Shown here: one piece after another, positions 16,424-25,770 of the stretch
How positions within the stretch are numbered: the stretch's first letter is position 1
Layout: each line of letters starts with the position of its first letter
Assembly: GCA_946546945.1 (NCBI GenBank)
Contig: CAMNOU010000001.1
Location: 1 to 64,000, forward strand
Direction of reading: 5' to 3'
DNA length: 64,000 nucleotides
DNA from: an uncultured Lachnospiraceae bacterium
GTDB taxonomy: Bacteria > Bacillota > Clostridia > Lachnospirales > Lachnospiraceae
The notes under the pieces: generated by a model
Database searches by the model: none
The model's input: the letters and a program-made list of their open reading frames with translations, nothing else
What the model was told of the DNA's origin: nothing
Program-made: the position numbers and the translations under genes

Positions 16424-16593
16424 TTCTTTGATGAATCAAAAGCAAGAATCTTTGGAAAATACAGAAATCAGAAAATCAGATATGTAAAAGAATCGTTGCT
16501 TTCCTTAAAAAGTATAACACAGGGGAAGAAAATCCGTCAAACTTCCCGGTTGACAAAACGAATACAGGATGGTAAAAACAGAAAAAAAGGGTG

Positions 16594-17298
16594 ATTTTAT
16601 GGAAGATTATGACAGAAGAGACAGGGTCCGGATAGAAATTCTGGATCAAAAAATACAGCAAGGACTCGGAGGTGGGAGGCTGCGGCATGCACGGTTATGT
16701 ACAGGCGATTGATGCAAAATCCTCCTATATCCGCCAGTTTTATTAGAGAAGGCTTGAGCTGGGAAAACATCTGGCAGAGCCGGATTTTATCTCCATCTAT
16801 ATTTATGCCTATGATGCGGTCTGGACAGGAGAAGGATTTTTAAGCAGAAGAGCCTCCGATCCGCTGTTCGTAAAGCATGCGCTGGCGAATCTCAGGGAAG
16901 ACATACGTGCGGCCGGCATGTCAGACAAAAAGGTCTATGTGACAGAGTGGAACCTGACCGTATCGGACCGGAATTATATCAATGACAGCTGCTTTAAAGG
17001 GGCCTATATTGTAAAAAATTATATTAACAGCTATAGGGACACCGACATGATGGCTTATTTTCACGGAAGTGACCGTATTGCTGAATATTTTGATACCGAT
17101 TACATGCTCTATGGAGGAAGCGGACTGATCACCCGGGACGGAATTTTTAAACCGGCGGCTTTTGCCTTTGAATTTCTGAACCGTCTGTACCGGTATTATA
17201 TTTCCGGCAAAGATTCGTATATCGCAACGACGGATGGAAGAGGGAATTACGGGATTGTCTGCCATAACTGTAAGGCGCTCAATTACAATTATTATTAG
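16594..17298 (+). pseudogene. Remnant of an AraC/GH39-like regulator (C-terminal part)
   Basis: Only the C-terminal part of the regulator family seen at 19308, 33412 and 53244 remains. One frame gives KKYSKDSEVGG, PDFISIYIYAYD, then VYVTEWNLTVSDRNYINDSCFKGAYIVK and GSGLITRDGIFKPAAFAFEFLN. There are in-frame stops at 16633 and 16744, and the cupin and AraC domains are missing. It ends abruptly at NYNYY and is joined to a transporter fragment in another frame. It is the decayed regulator of module A. Confidence 0.82.
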
Positions 17299-17653
17299 CT
17301 TCTCATTCCCGATTCCGATGGCGATGGTTCCGGATGCGATCAACTACCAGGAGGACCGGACGGGAATCCGCTCCGATGGAATCTCATATGCGACGGTATC
17401 TCTGTCCACCAAGATTAGAAATGCCATCGGCGTTGCAGTCGCTCTGATGATCATGGGCGCAATGGGATATGTCGGCACCGCACAGGAGCAGACGGCACAG
17501 GCCATGACCGGCATCAACATTGTGGTCAACCTGATCTTCGGAATCCTGTACCTTTGCTGCCTGATCCCGCTGTTCCTCTATCCGCTGAATGAGAAGAAGA
17601 TGGATGAAGTACTGGCAAGTCTGGAGCAAAAGAGACAGGCTGCGGAACAGTAA
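17294..17653 (+). pseudogene. Remnant of a GPH-family sugar transporter (C-terminal third)
   Basis: It encodes FPIPMAMVPDAINYQEDRTG..AMTGINIVVNLIFGILY, matching the last roughly 115 residues of the GPH transporters at 21892 and 35954 (SMVADSVDYMELKTGVRTDG..AMTGINAVVNLIPAILF). The N-terminal eight or so membrane segments are absent. The deletion joint with the regulator remnant falls at about 17295. It is followed after 92 bases by the intact module A enzyme genes. Confidence 0.82.
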
Positions 17654-17745
17654 AAGGCGAAATATTGAAAAGAAAACCGAAGAAAAATCTGGTATCATAA
17701 TAGAAGATTAACTTGAACTTAAAGAAAAGGAAAGGGGATTACGAT

Positions 17746-18180
17746 ATGGGATTCGCAATGCGGATGAACCTGAACGGGGAAATCGTGAAAAAAGATTCTT
17801 TTAGAAACATTTACATTAACGGAGACAGGAACGGGTTTGAATTTGACGTGCAGCTCGGATATTACAGAGGACATTATCTCTCTGATATTGATTCGCTGGA
17901 AGTATATCTGGACGGAGAAAAGATGCCGCAGGAGGCGGTAACGTTTGAACTGAATGGAAAAGAGATGCCGGTTTACAAGCTCTCCTGGGCAGTAACCGAG
18001 TTCTGGAGCCAGGTGGTGCCGGCAAAGATCCGTGTGATCAGAAAGGGCGGCGTCGCTGACGGAGAGCATGAACTGGATTTTCGCCTGATGATGCGTGTAC
18101 CTTATATGGAGATCGGACCGGATCACACCTTCATGCCTTTGGACAGCGGTGAAAAAGTAACAGTGAACGTGGCAGAGTAA
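17746..18180 (+). CDS. C-glycoside deglycosidase beta subunit (DUF6379), module A
   Basis: A 144-residue DUF6379/CGDB protein. The start is set at 17746 after AAAGGGGATT; the ORF-track start is 11 codons upstream. Family features are FRNIYINGDRNGFEFDVQLGYYRGHYLSDIDSL, a DGE turn and KGGVADGEHEL near the end, all beta-strand in character. In characterised gut enzymes the beta subunit joins a TIM-barrel alpha subunit to split C-glycosides. It is about 14 residues longer than the beta subunits of modules B and C. The alpha subunit follows after 14 bases. Confidence 0.82.
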   Translation: MGFAMRMNLNGEIVKKDSFRNIYINGDRNGFEFDVQLGYYRGHYLSDIDSLEVYLDGEKMPQEAVTFELNGKEMPVYKLSWAVTEFWSQVVPAKIRVIRKGGVADGEHELDFRLMMRVPYMEIGPDHTFMPLDSGEKVTVNVAE

Positions 18181-18194
18181 AGGAGAGAACGAAA

Positions 18195-19178
18195 ATGGGA
18201 AATGTAAAACTTGGCGCAACACTGTTCTGCTATGGTACAGAGTATGCGAGATATCAGTATGATTTTGAAGAATGTGTAAAACAGGCTGCACTGGCAGGAG
18301 CGACCGGATATGAAATCGTGGGAACACAGATGATCCCTTCCTATCCGAACGTAAGTGATGAGTTCCTGGGGATGGTGGAAGATCTGAAAAAGAAATATGG
18401 AATCGGACCGGTCGGATATGGTGCAAACAACGACAAGGGCATGCGCCCGGACCGCAACCTGACCGATGACGAGATGCTGGCGGACGCAATTATCGACTTA
18501 AAGGCGGCAAATAAGCTCGGCTGCAAGGTCATGCGCGTACAGTATATGATGTCGCCGGAAGCGTTCCGCCGTCTGGCTCCCTATGCGGAACTGTTTGACG
18601 TGCGCTGCGGTATTGAGATCCATAACCCTGAGACACCCGGATCACCAACGATGCAGGCATATTTAAAGGTCATTAAAGAGACCGGATCCAAATATCTGGG
18701 ATTCGTTCCGGACTTTGGCTTCCTTTCCGTGGCACCGAATAAGCCGCACTGGATGAAGGCACTCAAGGCCGGTGTAAAAGAAGAGCATCTGGAGATGGCG
18801 GCGCAGATGAGAAGAGACGGTGTACCGCAGGAGGAAGCTGCAAAGGAACTGATGGAAGCAGGCGCAAATCCCGCCATCATGGCAACCCTGGCCGGCATGT
18901 ACGGATTTGTACAGTTCCATGACAGAAAAGATCTGCCGGCTCTGATGCAGGAGTTTAAGGATATTATCCCCTACAGTTTTGAGATGCACGGCAAGTTCCA
19001 TTATCTCAGCGAAGACTGTGTGGAGCCGAGTATTCCGTACGAAGACATCCTGCCGGTATTGAGAGACTCCGGATTCGACGGATATCTGATCTGTGAGTAT
19101 GAGGATGAGCTCTACTGCGGCGGATACGAGTACACACGCAGACAGCTTGCGATGGAGAAGCGGATCCTCGGTCTGTAA
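18195..19178 (+). CDS. C-glycoside deglycosidase alpha subunit (TIM-barrel), module A
   Basis: A 327-residue sugar phosphate isomerase/epimerase-type TIM barrel. Likely metal ligands are Glu in CGIEIHNPE (about 139), Asp in FVPDFGFL, His in EMHGKFHYLSEDC and Glu in YLICEYEDE. Pairing with a DUF6379 gene is the hallmark of the DfgAB/DgpBC/CarBC C-deglycosylases, which cleave the C-C bond of 3-oxo-C-glycosides such as those from puerarin or orientin. The aglycone specificity cannot be read from sequence. It is the last gene of module A and is followed by a terminator. Confidence 0.82.
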   Translation: MGNVKLGATLFCYGTEYARYQYDFEECVKQAALAGATGYEIVGTQMIPSYPNVSDEFLGMVEDLKKKYGIGPVGYGANNDKGMRPDRNLTDDEMLADAIIDLKAANKLGCKVMRVQYMMSPEAFRRLAPYAELFDVRCGIEIHNPETPGSPTMQAYLKVIKETGSKYLGFVPDFGFLSVAPNKPHWMKALKAGVKEEHLEMAAQMRRDGVPQEEAAKELMEAGANPAIMATLAGMYGFVQFHDRKDLPALMQEFKDIIPYSFEMHGKFHYLSEDCVEPSIPYEDILPVLRDSGFDGYLICEYEDELYCGGYEYTRRQLAMEKRILGL

Positions 19179-19191
19179 CAGATGGGAATAG

Positions 19192-19236
19192 AAAAGCTGT
19201 TGTATGAAACCGCGTTTCGTACAACAGCTTTTTTTG
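19192..19236 (+). terminator. Rho-independent terminator after module A
   Basis: AAAAGCTGTTGTA...TACAACAGCTTTTTTTG, a stem of about 15 pairs with a T run, 14 bases after the alpha-subunit stop. Confidence 0.9.
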
Positions 19237-19307
19237 TTCTGAAAAAACAATTTCTCCGGTTCCTTCTTCGCGGGCTATCGGCTATAATAAAACAAAGGGG
19301 GAAAAGA

Positions 19308-21704
19308 ATGAATCGGGATATGGAATTTGAGATTACCAGAGATATGACAGAGGGGCAGCATTTTCATTCGGAGCTGGAAGTCCTGTTTGTGATCGAGGGG
19401 GAAGTGTCTGTTCACATGAAAGAGACAGTTTTTCATCTTAAGAATGAAGATGTGATCGTGTTTAACTCCGGGATCCTTCATGAAGTGAAAAACGATCATC
19501 AGGCGATCGTGTGCACGGTGAAATATGATTATGCTCTGATTGCGGAGATTCTGAAAAATCAAAACAGTATTTTTGTCTGCAACAGTTTGATTGACAATGA
19601 GAGAGATTACGGGAAGGTCAGAGATGTTTTTCACAGGCTGATTTACCAGTATATCCGCCAGTCGGACAGAAATATCTGTCTTCCCCGAAGCCTGATGTAT
19701 CTTCTCCTGGATTCGCTCATTGAGGATTTCAGAATGCCGGATGCTGCGGAGGCGATGAAGGAAGCGGAGGACGATGTGCGGCTGCAGCAGATCCTGCAGT
19801 ATGTCAGCGGTCATTTCCGTACCGGCATCAGTTTAAAGGAACTGGCGGATTCGCTGTTTGTATCTGCATCGACACTGTCACGTTTTTTCAAAAGACAGAC
19901 GGGCATTTATTTTGCAGATTATGTGAATCAGATGAAATGCAGGTATGCCGCTCATGATCTGGTGTTTACAAAAAACAATATTACAAAAGTGGCGGTGGAT
20001 GCAGGGTTTTCCAATCCTTCGGTGTTCAATAAAGTATTTCGGGAAATCTATGAAATGACGCCGGGCGAGTATCGCGGCCTGTGGCAGAAAGAACAAAAAA
20101 AGGAGAGCGGGGATCAGAAACTTGCAGAAAAACTGCGTCTGGAACTGCGTGAGCGGGAACCGGAGCTGAACCCCTCTCTGCGCAGAGGGAATGAAATAGC
20201 GGTGTCCGCCGATGCCGGACAGGCAGTTCCCTGTCAGAAGTTCTGGAACCGGGTAATCAATATGGGATCTGTGTATAGTCTGACGCTGGCAAATGTGCAG
20301 TACCATACGGTCTACCTGGCGGAACACCTGGGAATTTCACATGTCAGACTGTGGAGCGTGTTTTCACAGAAGCTGATGATTACGGATGGTATTCATATCA
20401 GCAATTATAATTATGATATTCTGGACAGTGTTCTGGATTTTCTGGTGACGCATCATATCCATCCCTTTTTTGATTTCGGCAGACGGCCGGATGCGGTGCT
20501 GAAATCGGAAAACCAGCCGGTTTTTTATGGTGTGGAGTGTGTGGAGTTTCAAACGCAGAGAGCGTGGGAGGCGATGTTTGAGGATTTTGTACGGCATGTG
20601 GTAAAACGGTATGGCAGGGAAGAGGTGAACCAGTGGATCTTTGAGATATCTTTTGATTTGATGCATGAATCCTCCAGCCGCTATTATGAGGGTGAGAATT
20701 ACAGTGCCGCAGATGTCTTTCTTCACGCATACCGGACGGTCAAAAGTTATTGCCCGAAGGCCCTGGTTGGAGGACCGGGGGCGATTATTGACTGCCGGCC
20801 GGACTTTATGCTGGAGTTTGGAAGGCAGGTAAAAAAGCGGGGAACGGTTCCGGATTTTGTATCCTTTTTGCTTTTTCCGTATCACTCACAGCTGGAGAAT
20901 GACCGGTTCGTGAATTACCGGGTGACGAAAGAAAGCTATGAGCCGGACAGTGTGAAGGACATGCACAGTCTGATGGAAAAAGCGGGGCTGGAAGAGTGCC
21001 CGCTGTATGTAACGGAATGGAATCTTACCCTCTCCAACCGGAACTATCTCAACGACAGCTGTTTTCGAGGCGCCTATGTGGTAAAAAAGATATCGGAGCT
21101 CTGGGGGCAGACGGATCTTCTCGGCATATGGACGGGCTCTGACTGGCTGAGCAGTTACTATGATACCAACAGTATTGCAAATGGAGGAAACGGGCTTCTG
21201 ACGAAGGACAGCATCCGAAAACCTGCGTATTTTGCCCTTCGCTTCCTGAACGATCTGGGGGAAGAGCTGATTGAAAAGGGAGATCATTACATCATAACAA
21301 AGAAAGGACAGAATTATTCGATCCTCTGCTACAATTTCAAGTGGTACAGTGTGCGGTATTTCATGAATGAAGAGGGGATGGATGCCCCGGACAGGATGGA
21401 AGATATCTTTGAGAACCGGGATCCGGTGGAGCTGAAGGTGACCCTTCAGAATATGCCGGAGAACATGCGATATGTCATTAAGAGCCGGACCGTAAACGAA
21501 GAGTGCGGGAGCCTCCTGAATGAATGGCAGAAGTTCCAGTATGATCACCGGTTGACCAGCCAGGACGTAAAATATATCCGTCAAAGCTGTTTTCCCCGCA
21601 TGCGGATGGAGCGGCAGACGGTGAAACAGGGGAAACTGACAGTACAGAAAACTCTTTTGCCGCATGAGATTACCATTATTCATATCAATGAGGATGATTT
21701 GTGA
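19308..21704 (+). CDS. AraC regulator with C-terminal degenerate GH39-like domain, module B
   Basis: A 798-residue cytoplasmic protein. An N-terminal cupin (FHSELEVLFVIEGEVSV, 1-120) precedes a double HTH of AraC type (ISLKELADSLFVSASTLSRFF, about 175-265) and a GH39 beta-xylosidase-like barrel (about 315-690). The GH39 nucleophile motif survives (VTEWNLT), but the acid/base NEP motif is replaced (WIFEISFDLMHESS). So the barrel more likely senses a glycoside than hydrolyses it. ATG 19308 follows AAAGGGGG. A TATAAT lies at 19283. It precedes module B and is the likely regulator of it. Confidence 0.85.
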   Translation: MNRDMEFEITRDMTEGQHFHSELEVLFVIEGEVSVHMKETVFHLKNEDVIVFNSGILHEVKNDHQAIVCTVKYDYALIAEILKNQNSIFVCNSLIDNERDYGKVRDVFHRLIYQYIRQSDRNICLPRSLMYLLLDSLIEDFRMPDAAEAMKEAEDDVRLQQILQYVSGHFRTGISLKELADSLFVSASTLSRFFKRQTGIYFADYVNQMKCRYAAHDLVFTKNNITKVAVDAGFSNPSVFNKVFREIYEMTPGEYRGLWQKEQKKESGDQKLAEKLRLELREREPELNPSLRRGNEIAVSADAGQAVPCQKFWNRVINMGSVYSLTLANVQYHTVYLAEHLGISHVRLWSVFSQKLMITDGIHISNYNYDILDSVLDFLVTHHIHPFFDFGRRPDAVLKSENQPVFYGVECVEFQTQRAWEAMFEDFVRHVVKRYGREEVNQWIFEISFDLMHESSSRYYEGENYSAADVFLHAYRTVKSYCPKALVGGPGAIIDCRPDFMLEFGRQVKKRGTVPDFVSFLLFPYHSQLENDRFVNYRVTKESYEPDSVKDMHSLMEKAGLEECPLYVTEWNLTLSNRNYLNDSCFRGAYVVKKISELWGQTDLLGIWTGSDWLSSYYDTNSIANGGNGLLTKDSIRKPAYFALRFLNDLGEELIEKGDHYIITKKGQNYSILCYNFKWYSVRYFMNEEGMDAPDRMEDIFENRDPVELKVTLQNMPENMRYVIKSRTVNEECGSLLNEWQKFQYDHRLTSQDVKYIRQSCFPRMRMERQTVKQGKLTVQKTLLPHEITIIHINEDDL

Positions 21705-21743
21705 TAAAAAGCTTTAGCAGAGAGTTATCATCTATGCACAACA

Positions 21744-21782
21744 GCGCAACAAATGATATATGTTTGTTGCGCTTCTTTTTTT
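21744..21782 (+). terminator. Rho-independent terminator after module B regulator
   Basis: GCGCAACAAA-tgatatatg-TTTGTTGCGC then TTCTTTTTTTT. It separates the regulator from the transporter operon. Confidence 0.9.
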
Positions 21783-21891
21783 CGTCAAATAATCTTGCAA
21801 AAAAAATGAATCAGGATGGAATCTAAGAAAAGCCGGAGAGGGAAACGGCAGGTATAGTATAGACAGTAAAAGATGAAAGGGAGTTAAAGGA

Positions 21892-23253
21892 ATGGAAAAG
21901 AAAAAGTTAGCTTCAAGAGCAGCTGTCATATGCTACAGCTTCGGTGATCTCGCGTCCCAGTTCGTGTGGACATTTGTGGGATCCTATCTGACATTGTTCT
22001 ATTCGGATGTTGTTGGTCTTGCTCCGGCCGTTATTTCTGCAATTATGCTGATTTCGCGAATCTGGGATGCTGTCAATGACCCGATGATGGGCGCGATCTG
22101 CGAGCGCACAAGGTCAAGATGGGGACGTTTCCGCCCCTGGATCGCGTTCGGGTGTCCGTTTCTGGTCATTCTGAGTGTACTGACCTTTACGAATCCGTTC
22201 GGAGGCGGAAGTAAAGCGGGGATCATGTGGGCTGCAATCACCTATATTGCCGCAAGCATGCTGTATACACTGGTTAATATTCCGTATTCTTCTCTGTCCG
22301 GCGTCATGACCGAAGACGCACAGCAGAGAAATCAGATCAACACTTCCAGAAATATTGGTATGAATCTGGGAATGGTGATCGTGAATGCCTGCTCCGCAGG
22401 TCTGGCGCTGAAATTCTCCGGCGCGGGCGCGGAAGTGGCGACCGGTCACGGTTACATGATGACCGCTGTCGTATACGGTATCATCGCCATCCCGCTGTTC
22501 CTGATCGTGTTCTTTACGTCAAGAGAACACGTAAAACCGATGGAGGGCTCGCAGGCGAAGTTTTCCATCAAAGACACCATCGGAAACCTTGTAAAAAATA
22601 AATATCTCATGATCGTTACGCTGATCATGCTGATTCAGATGACGGCCTTTATGGGAAGAATCGCGGTGACCGCATTCTATGTCATCTATTGCCTCGGTTC
22701 CTTCCAGATGATCGCCGTGATCATGACGATTCCTTCCGTGTGCTCGATCATCGGCTCCTTCTTTGTACCGTTTTTTGCAAAGAAATTCGGTAAGAGAAAT
22801 GTGTTGATGTTCTCCATGATCATCCAGGCAGTCGGACTGCTCATCATGTTCCTGGCACCGTTTGACAACATGAAGATGGTCATTGCCGGTGATGTAGTCT
22901 TCGGACTGTTCAATGTGGGATTCCCGATGACGCTGTCAATGGTGGCCGACTCCGTCGATTATATGGAGTTAAAGACCGGTGTGAGAACAGACGGAACAGC
23001 TTATGCCACCTACGGACTTGCTACCAAGATCGGAAATGCCATCGGAGCTTCGGTCGGCGTGATGCTGTTATCCGCGTTCGGTTATGTCGCAAACCAGCAG
23101 CAGACTCCGCAGGCCATGACGGGCATCAATGCGGTCGTCAACCTGATTCCGGCAATCCTCTTTGTGATCGCTGCCATCTGCTGTCTGCTGTGGAAGCTCT
23201 CCGACAAGGATGCAGATGATATCCGCGCACAGATCAAAGCAAAACAGTCATAA
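21892..23253 (+). CDS. GPH-family glycoside:cation symporter, module B
   Basis: A 453-residue major facilitator of the glycoside-pentoside-hexuronide type with about 12 membrane segments. The cytoplasmic loop motif NDPMMGAICERTRSRWGRFRPW (about 62-83) is diagnostic. It probably imports the C-glycoside or a related plant glycoside for the deglycosidase encoded directly downstream (30-base gap). It is closely similar to the module C transporter at 35954. Confidence 0.88.
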   Translation: MEKKKLASRAAVICYSFGDLASQFVWTFVGSYLTLFYSDVVGLAPAVISAIMLISRIWDAVNDPMMGAICERTRSRWGRFRPWIAFGCPFLVILSVLTFTNPFGGGSKAGIMWAAITYIAASMLYTLVNIPYSSLSGVMTEDAQQRNQINTSRNIGMNLGMVIVNACSAGLALKFSGAGAEVATGHGYMMTAVVYGIIAIPLFLIVFFTSREHVKPMEGSQAKFSIKDTIGNLVKNKYLMIVTLIMLIQMTAFMGRIAVTAFYVIYCLGSFQMIAVIMTIPSVCSIIGSFFVPFFAKKFGKRNVLMFSMIIQAVGLLIMFLAPFDNMKMVIAGDVVFGLFNVGFPMTLSMVADSVDYMELKTGVRTDGTAYATYGLATKIGNAIGASVGVMLLSAFGYVANQQQTPQAMTGINAVVNLIPAILFVIAAICCLLWKLSDKDADDIRAQIKAKQS

Positions 23254-23282
23254 ACAAATAATATAAGGAGAAAAAAGAAAAT

Positions 23283-24293
23283 ATGTCACAGATCAAAACA
23301 TGTGTGAGCCTTTACAGCTTGCAGAATGAGTATTTAGTTAAGAACATGACGCTGGCGGATATTATGCATTTCGTCAAAGAGCATCATGCGGAGGGCATTG
23401 AAATTCTGCCGGACCAGATGCTGAAGGGAGCTCCGGATGTATCGGATGAAACGGTTGCGGAGTGGAAGGCTCTTCTGGATGAGACCGGGCTGGATCCGGT
23501 GTGCGCAGATGTATTCCTGAACACCAACCTGTACAAGAACAGAACGCTTACCAGAAAAGAAAGCATCGCCCTGCTGATCAGAGAAATCAAACAGGCACAC
23601 AGACTGGGCATCCATCTGATCCGTCTGGTATCCATGGTACCGTACTGGGTATGTGAGCCTCTGCTTCCTTACTGTGAGAAATATGATGTGGCCATCGCCC
23701 TTGAGGTGCATGCCGGCATGGCCTTTGATATTCCGGAAACAAAAGCCTTTATCGAAGAGATGAAGCGTCTGAATTCCCCGTACGTCGGACTGGTCATCGA
23801 CACAGGTATCTTCTGCCGCAGATTCCCGAGAAGAGTGCGCGCTTATGAGACTTTGAACGGGACAAGCCCGGAGGTATTTGACTATATCGACACACTCTTT
23901 GAAAGAGGAACAGATCTGCATGCAGTCCTTGTGGAAAACAATTACCAGTATCCGCCTGAGCTTGCGGCAGCATGCAAGTCAGAGCACGACAAGATGTTTG
24001 TGCCGCTTTGTGACGGATATGAAAACTACCAATTCGAGGCTCTGGATGACCTGCTTCCCTACATTAAGCACTTCCACCTGAAGATGTTCGAAATGACCGA
24101 AGAGGGACCGGAGTACTCCATGGATTACAAAGCACTTCTGCAGTATCTTCATGATCATGACTGGAGCGGCTATGTATCAACGGAGTATGAAGGAAACCGA
24201 TTCACACTGCCGGGCGATCCGTTCGTGGAGAAAGAACAGGTGGCTGCAAATCAGGCATATGTTCAGGCCTGCTTAAAGGAAATTCAGGGATAG
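23283..24293 (+). CDS. C-glycoside deglycosidase alpha subunit (TIM-barrel), module B
   Basis: A 336-residue TIM barrel related to the alpha subunits of modules A and C. Candidate metal ligands are Glu in IALEVHAGM (about 141), Asp in LVIDTGIFCRR, His in IKHFHLKMFEM and Glu in YVSTEYEGN. The loop after the Asp (GIFCR) is shared with module C (GIFCRN), whereas module A differs there. Together with the beta subunit 11 bases downstream it should form the C-C bond-cleaving lyase acting on an oxidised C-glycoside. Specificity is unknown. Confidence 0.82.
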   Translation: MSQIKTCVSLYSLQNEYLVKNMTLADIMHFVKEHHAEGIEILPDQMLKGAPDVSDETVAEWKALLDETGLDPVCADVFLNTNLYKNRTLTRKESIALLIREIKQAHRLGIHLIRLVSMVPYWVCEPLLPYCEKYDVAIALEVHAGMAFDIPETKAFIEEMKRLNSPYVGLVIDTGIFCRRFPRRVRAYETLNGTSPEVFDYIDTLFERGTDLHAVLVENNYQYPPELAAACKSEHDKMFVPLCDGYENYQFEALDDLLPYIKHFHLKMFEMTEEGPEYSMDYKALLQYLHDHDWSGYVSTEYEGNRFTLPGDPFVEKEQVAANQAYVQACLKEIQG

Positions 24294-24304
24294 GAGGAGA
24301 AAAA

Positions 24305-24697
24305 ATGTTTGATAATAATGTATTTCTTGAAAATACCTGCAGAAATTTTGAGGAAAACGGTGAGATTGCCGGGTTTGAGCTGCAGACCAATATCACCTAT
24401 TACCGCGGGATTCCGATGTCCATGATTGAATATGTACACGTGGCGGCAGACGGCACACAGGAGCCGGATGAGAATATCCGGATTTCCATCGACCAGGAGG
24501 ACTGGTTCACTTTAAAAGAGGCGGAGACTGTGGTCGATTACAAATGGGAATACGGCGATCCGCTCTATATCAGAGTCATGAAGGCCGGCGGACTCTCAAA
24601 AGGTGAGCATAAGGTGAAGCTGACCGTTGCAACCAGAACCGCATACATCCCGGTTCCGCTTGAAGGAATCAAAGAGCGTACAGTCATCATTGACTGA
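24305..24697 (+). CDS. C-glycoside deglycosidase beta subunit (DUF6379), module B
   Basis: A 130-residue DUF6379 protein with the family pattern GFELQTNITYYRGIPMSMIEYV, then KWEYGDPLYIRV and GGLSKGEHKVKL. The small beta subunit completes the active site of the alpha subunit in characterised complexes. In this module it follows alpha, the reverse of modules A and C. A terminator-like hairpin comes before the next gene. Confidence 0.83.
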   Translation: MFDNNVFLENTCRNFEENGEIAGFELQTNITYYRGIPMSMIEYVHVAADGTQEPDENIRISIDQEDWFTLKEAETVVDYKWEYGDPLYIRVMKAGGLSKGEHKVKLTVATRTAYIPVPLEGIKERTVIID

Positions 24698-24727
24698 TCT
24701 CAGTCATTGGGTTATCATAGAAGACTG

Positions 24728-24755
24728 ACGGCAGGCGATCAGCGTCTGCCGTTTT
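24728..24755 (+). terminator. Intra-operon terminator/attenuator between beta subunit and reductase
   Basis: ACGGCAGGCG-atcag-CGTCTGCCGT (one G-T pair) followed by TTTTA, ending just before the ribosome site of the flavin reductase gene. It would lower, but perhaps not abolish, read-through. Confidence 0.6.
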
Positions 24756-24769
24756 ATGGAGGAATGTAA

Positions 24770-25732
24770 ATGGAGAAGAAAAAAGTACTGGGCCTTTCTT
24801 TTGGAAGAAAGATGGCCAATACAGATGTGATGATTAAAACGGCTTTGATGGAGTGTGAAAAAGCCGGATGCGAAGTGAAATTCATCCGTGTAGATGATCT
24901 GGATATCAAGCCTTGCACCGGCTGTATCTCCTGTGTTGTCGGTATGACTGCGGGATTCGGCAAGGGCGGCTGCCCGATTAAAGACGATTTTCACATTCTG
25001 GATGAAGCTTTGATGGAGTGTGATGCGGTAATCGCAGGTTCACCGACCTACGTGCTGAGCCCGACCGGCCGGTTCAAAACCGTATGCGACCGGATCGGAC
25101 CTTCCCACGACATCACCTTTCGAAAGGCAGCTTATGAGGAAGGACTGGCAGCAGGCAAGAGTGCCGATCAGCTTCCGGATCCGAGGAGTTTCAAGAAACG
25201 GGTAGCTGCCCTCATTTCCGTTGGAGGGGCCATGACTGAGAACTGGCTAGATTTCATGCTTCCGGTGATGTATGAGTTCACCATGTCTATGGGCATTGAT
25301 GTGATCGATATGAATCAGTATTACGGTGCCATGGCGCATGAGCATGTTCTTGGAAATGAAGAGCAGATGGAACGCATGAAAGAGGTCGGCAAAAACATCG
25401 TGGAAGCCCTGCAGGCTGAGACGGAAGAAGAGCGCACAAAGTGGCGCGGCAAAAAGAAAGGCGTCTGTCCGGTATGTCACTGCAATATGCTGACAATCCC
25501 GGAGGATGGCAGCACAACAGTAGAATGCCCTGTCTGCGGAATCTACGGAGAACTCGTCATCAAAGACGGGAAAATCACCGTGGAATTCTCCGAAAAGCAG
25601 CAGAAACGTTCCCGCCTTCGCTGGGACGGCAAGCTGGAGCATTCGACAGAAATCAAGACAAAAGCCGTCGGACCGGGCCAGATTCCAAACCTGAAGGAAC
25701 TGAAAAAACCGTATATCGGGTATGCAGAGTAA
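24770..25732 (+). CDS. Flavodoxin-fold NAD(P)H:FMN reductase with C-terminal zinc ribbon, module B
   Basis: A 320-residue protein. Residues 1-205 are an NADPH-dependent FMN reductase/WrbA-like flavodoxin fold (VLGLSFGRK, PCTGCISC near 46, AGSPTYVLSPTGRFK near 90). The C-terminal part has two CPVC knuckles (CPVCHCN...CPVCGIYG, about 225-255), a rubredoxin-like metal site, and ends in a conserved tail (LRWDGKLEHSTEIK). The role is unproven. It may reduce the released aglycone or recycle electrons from the oxidation step. It is nearly the same as the protein at 37357. Confidence 0.78.
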   Translation: MEKKKVLGLSFGRKMANTDVMIKTALMECEKAGCEVKFIRVDDLDIKPCTGCISCVVGMTAGFGKGGCPIKDDFHILDEALMECDAVIAGSPTYVLSPTGRFKTVCDRIGPSHDITFRKAAYEEGLAAGKSADQLPDPRSFKKRVAALISVGGAMTENWLDFMLPVMYEFTMSMGIDVIDMNQYYGAMAHEHVLGNEEQMERMKEVGKNIVEALQAETEEERTKWRGKKKGVCPVCHCNMLTIPEDGSTTVECPVCGIYGELVIKDGKITVEFSEKQQKRSRLRWDGKLEHSTEIKTKAVGPGQIPNLKELKKPYIGYAE

Positions 25733-25742
25733 AACCTTCCGC

Positions 25743-25770
25743 CAGATGGGAGTCATCTCCCATCTGATAT
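25743..25770 (+). repeat. Lone P1-type hairpin of the structured repeat
   Basis: CAGATGGGAG-tcat-CTCCCATCTGATAT, matching P1 of the copies at 13943 and 26144, without the core. It lies 10 bases after the module B reductase. The remaining gap to about 26008 is AT-rich and shows no gene I can support. Confidence 0.65.
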
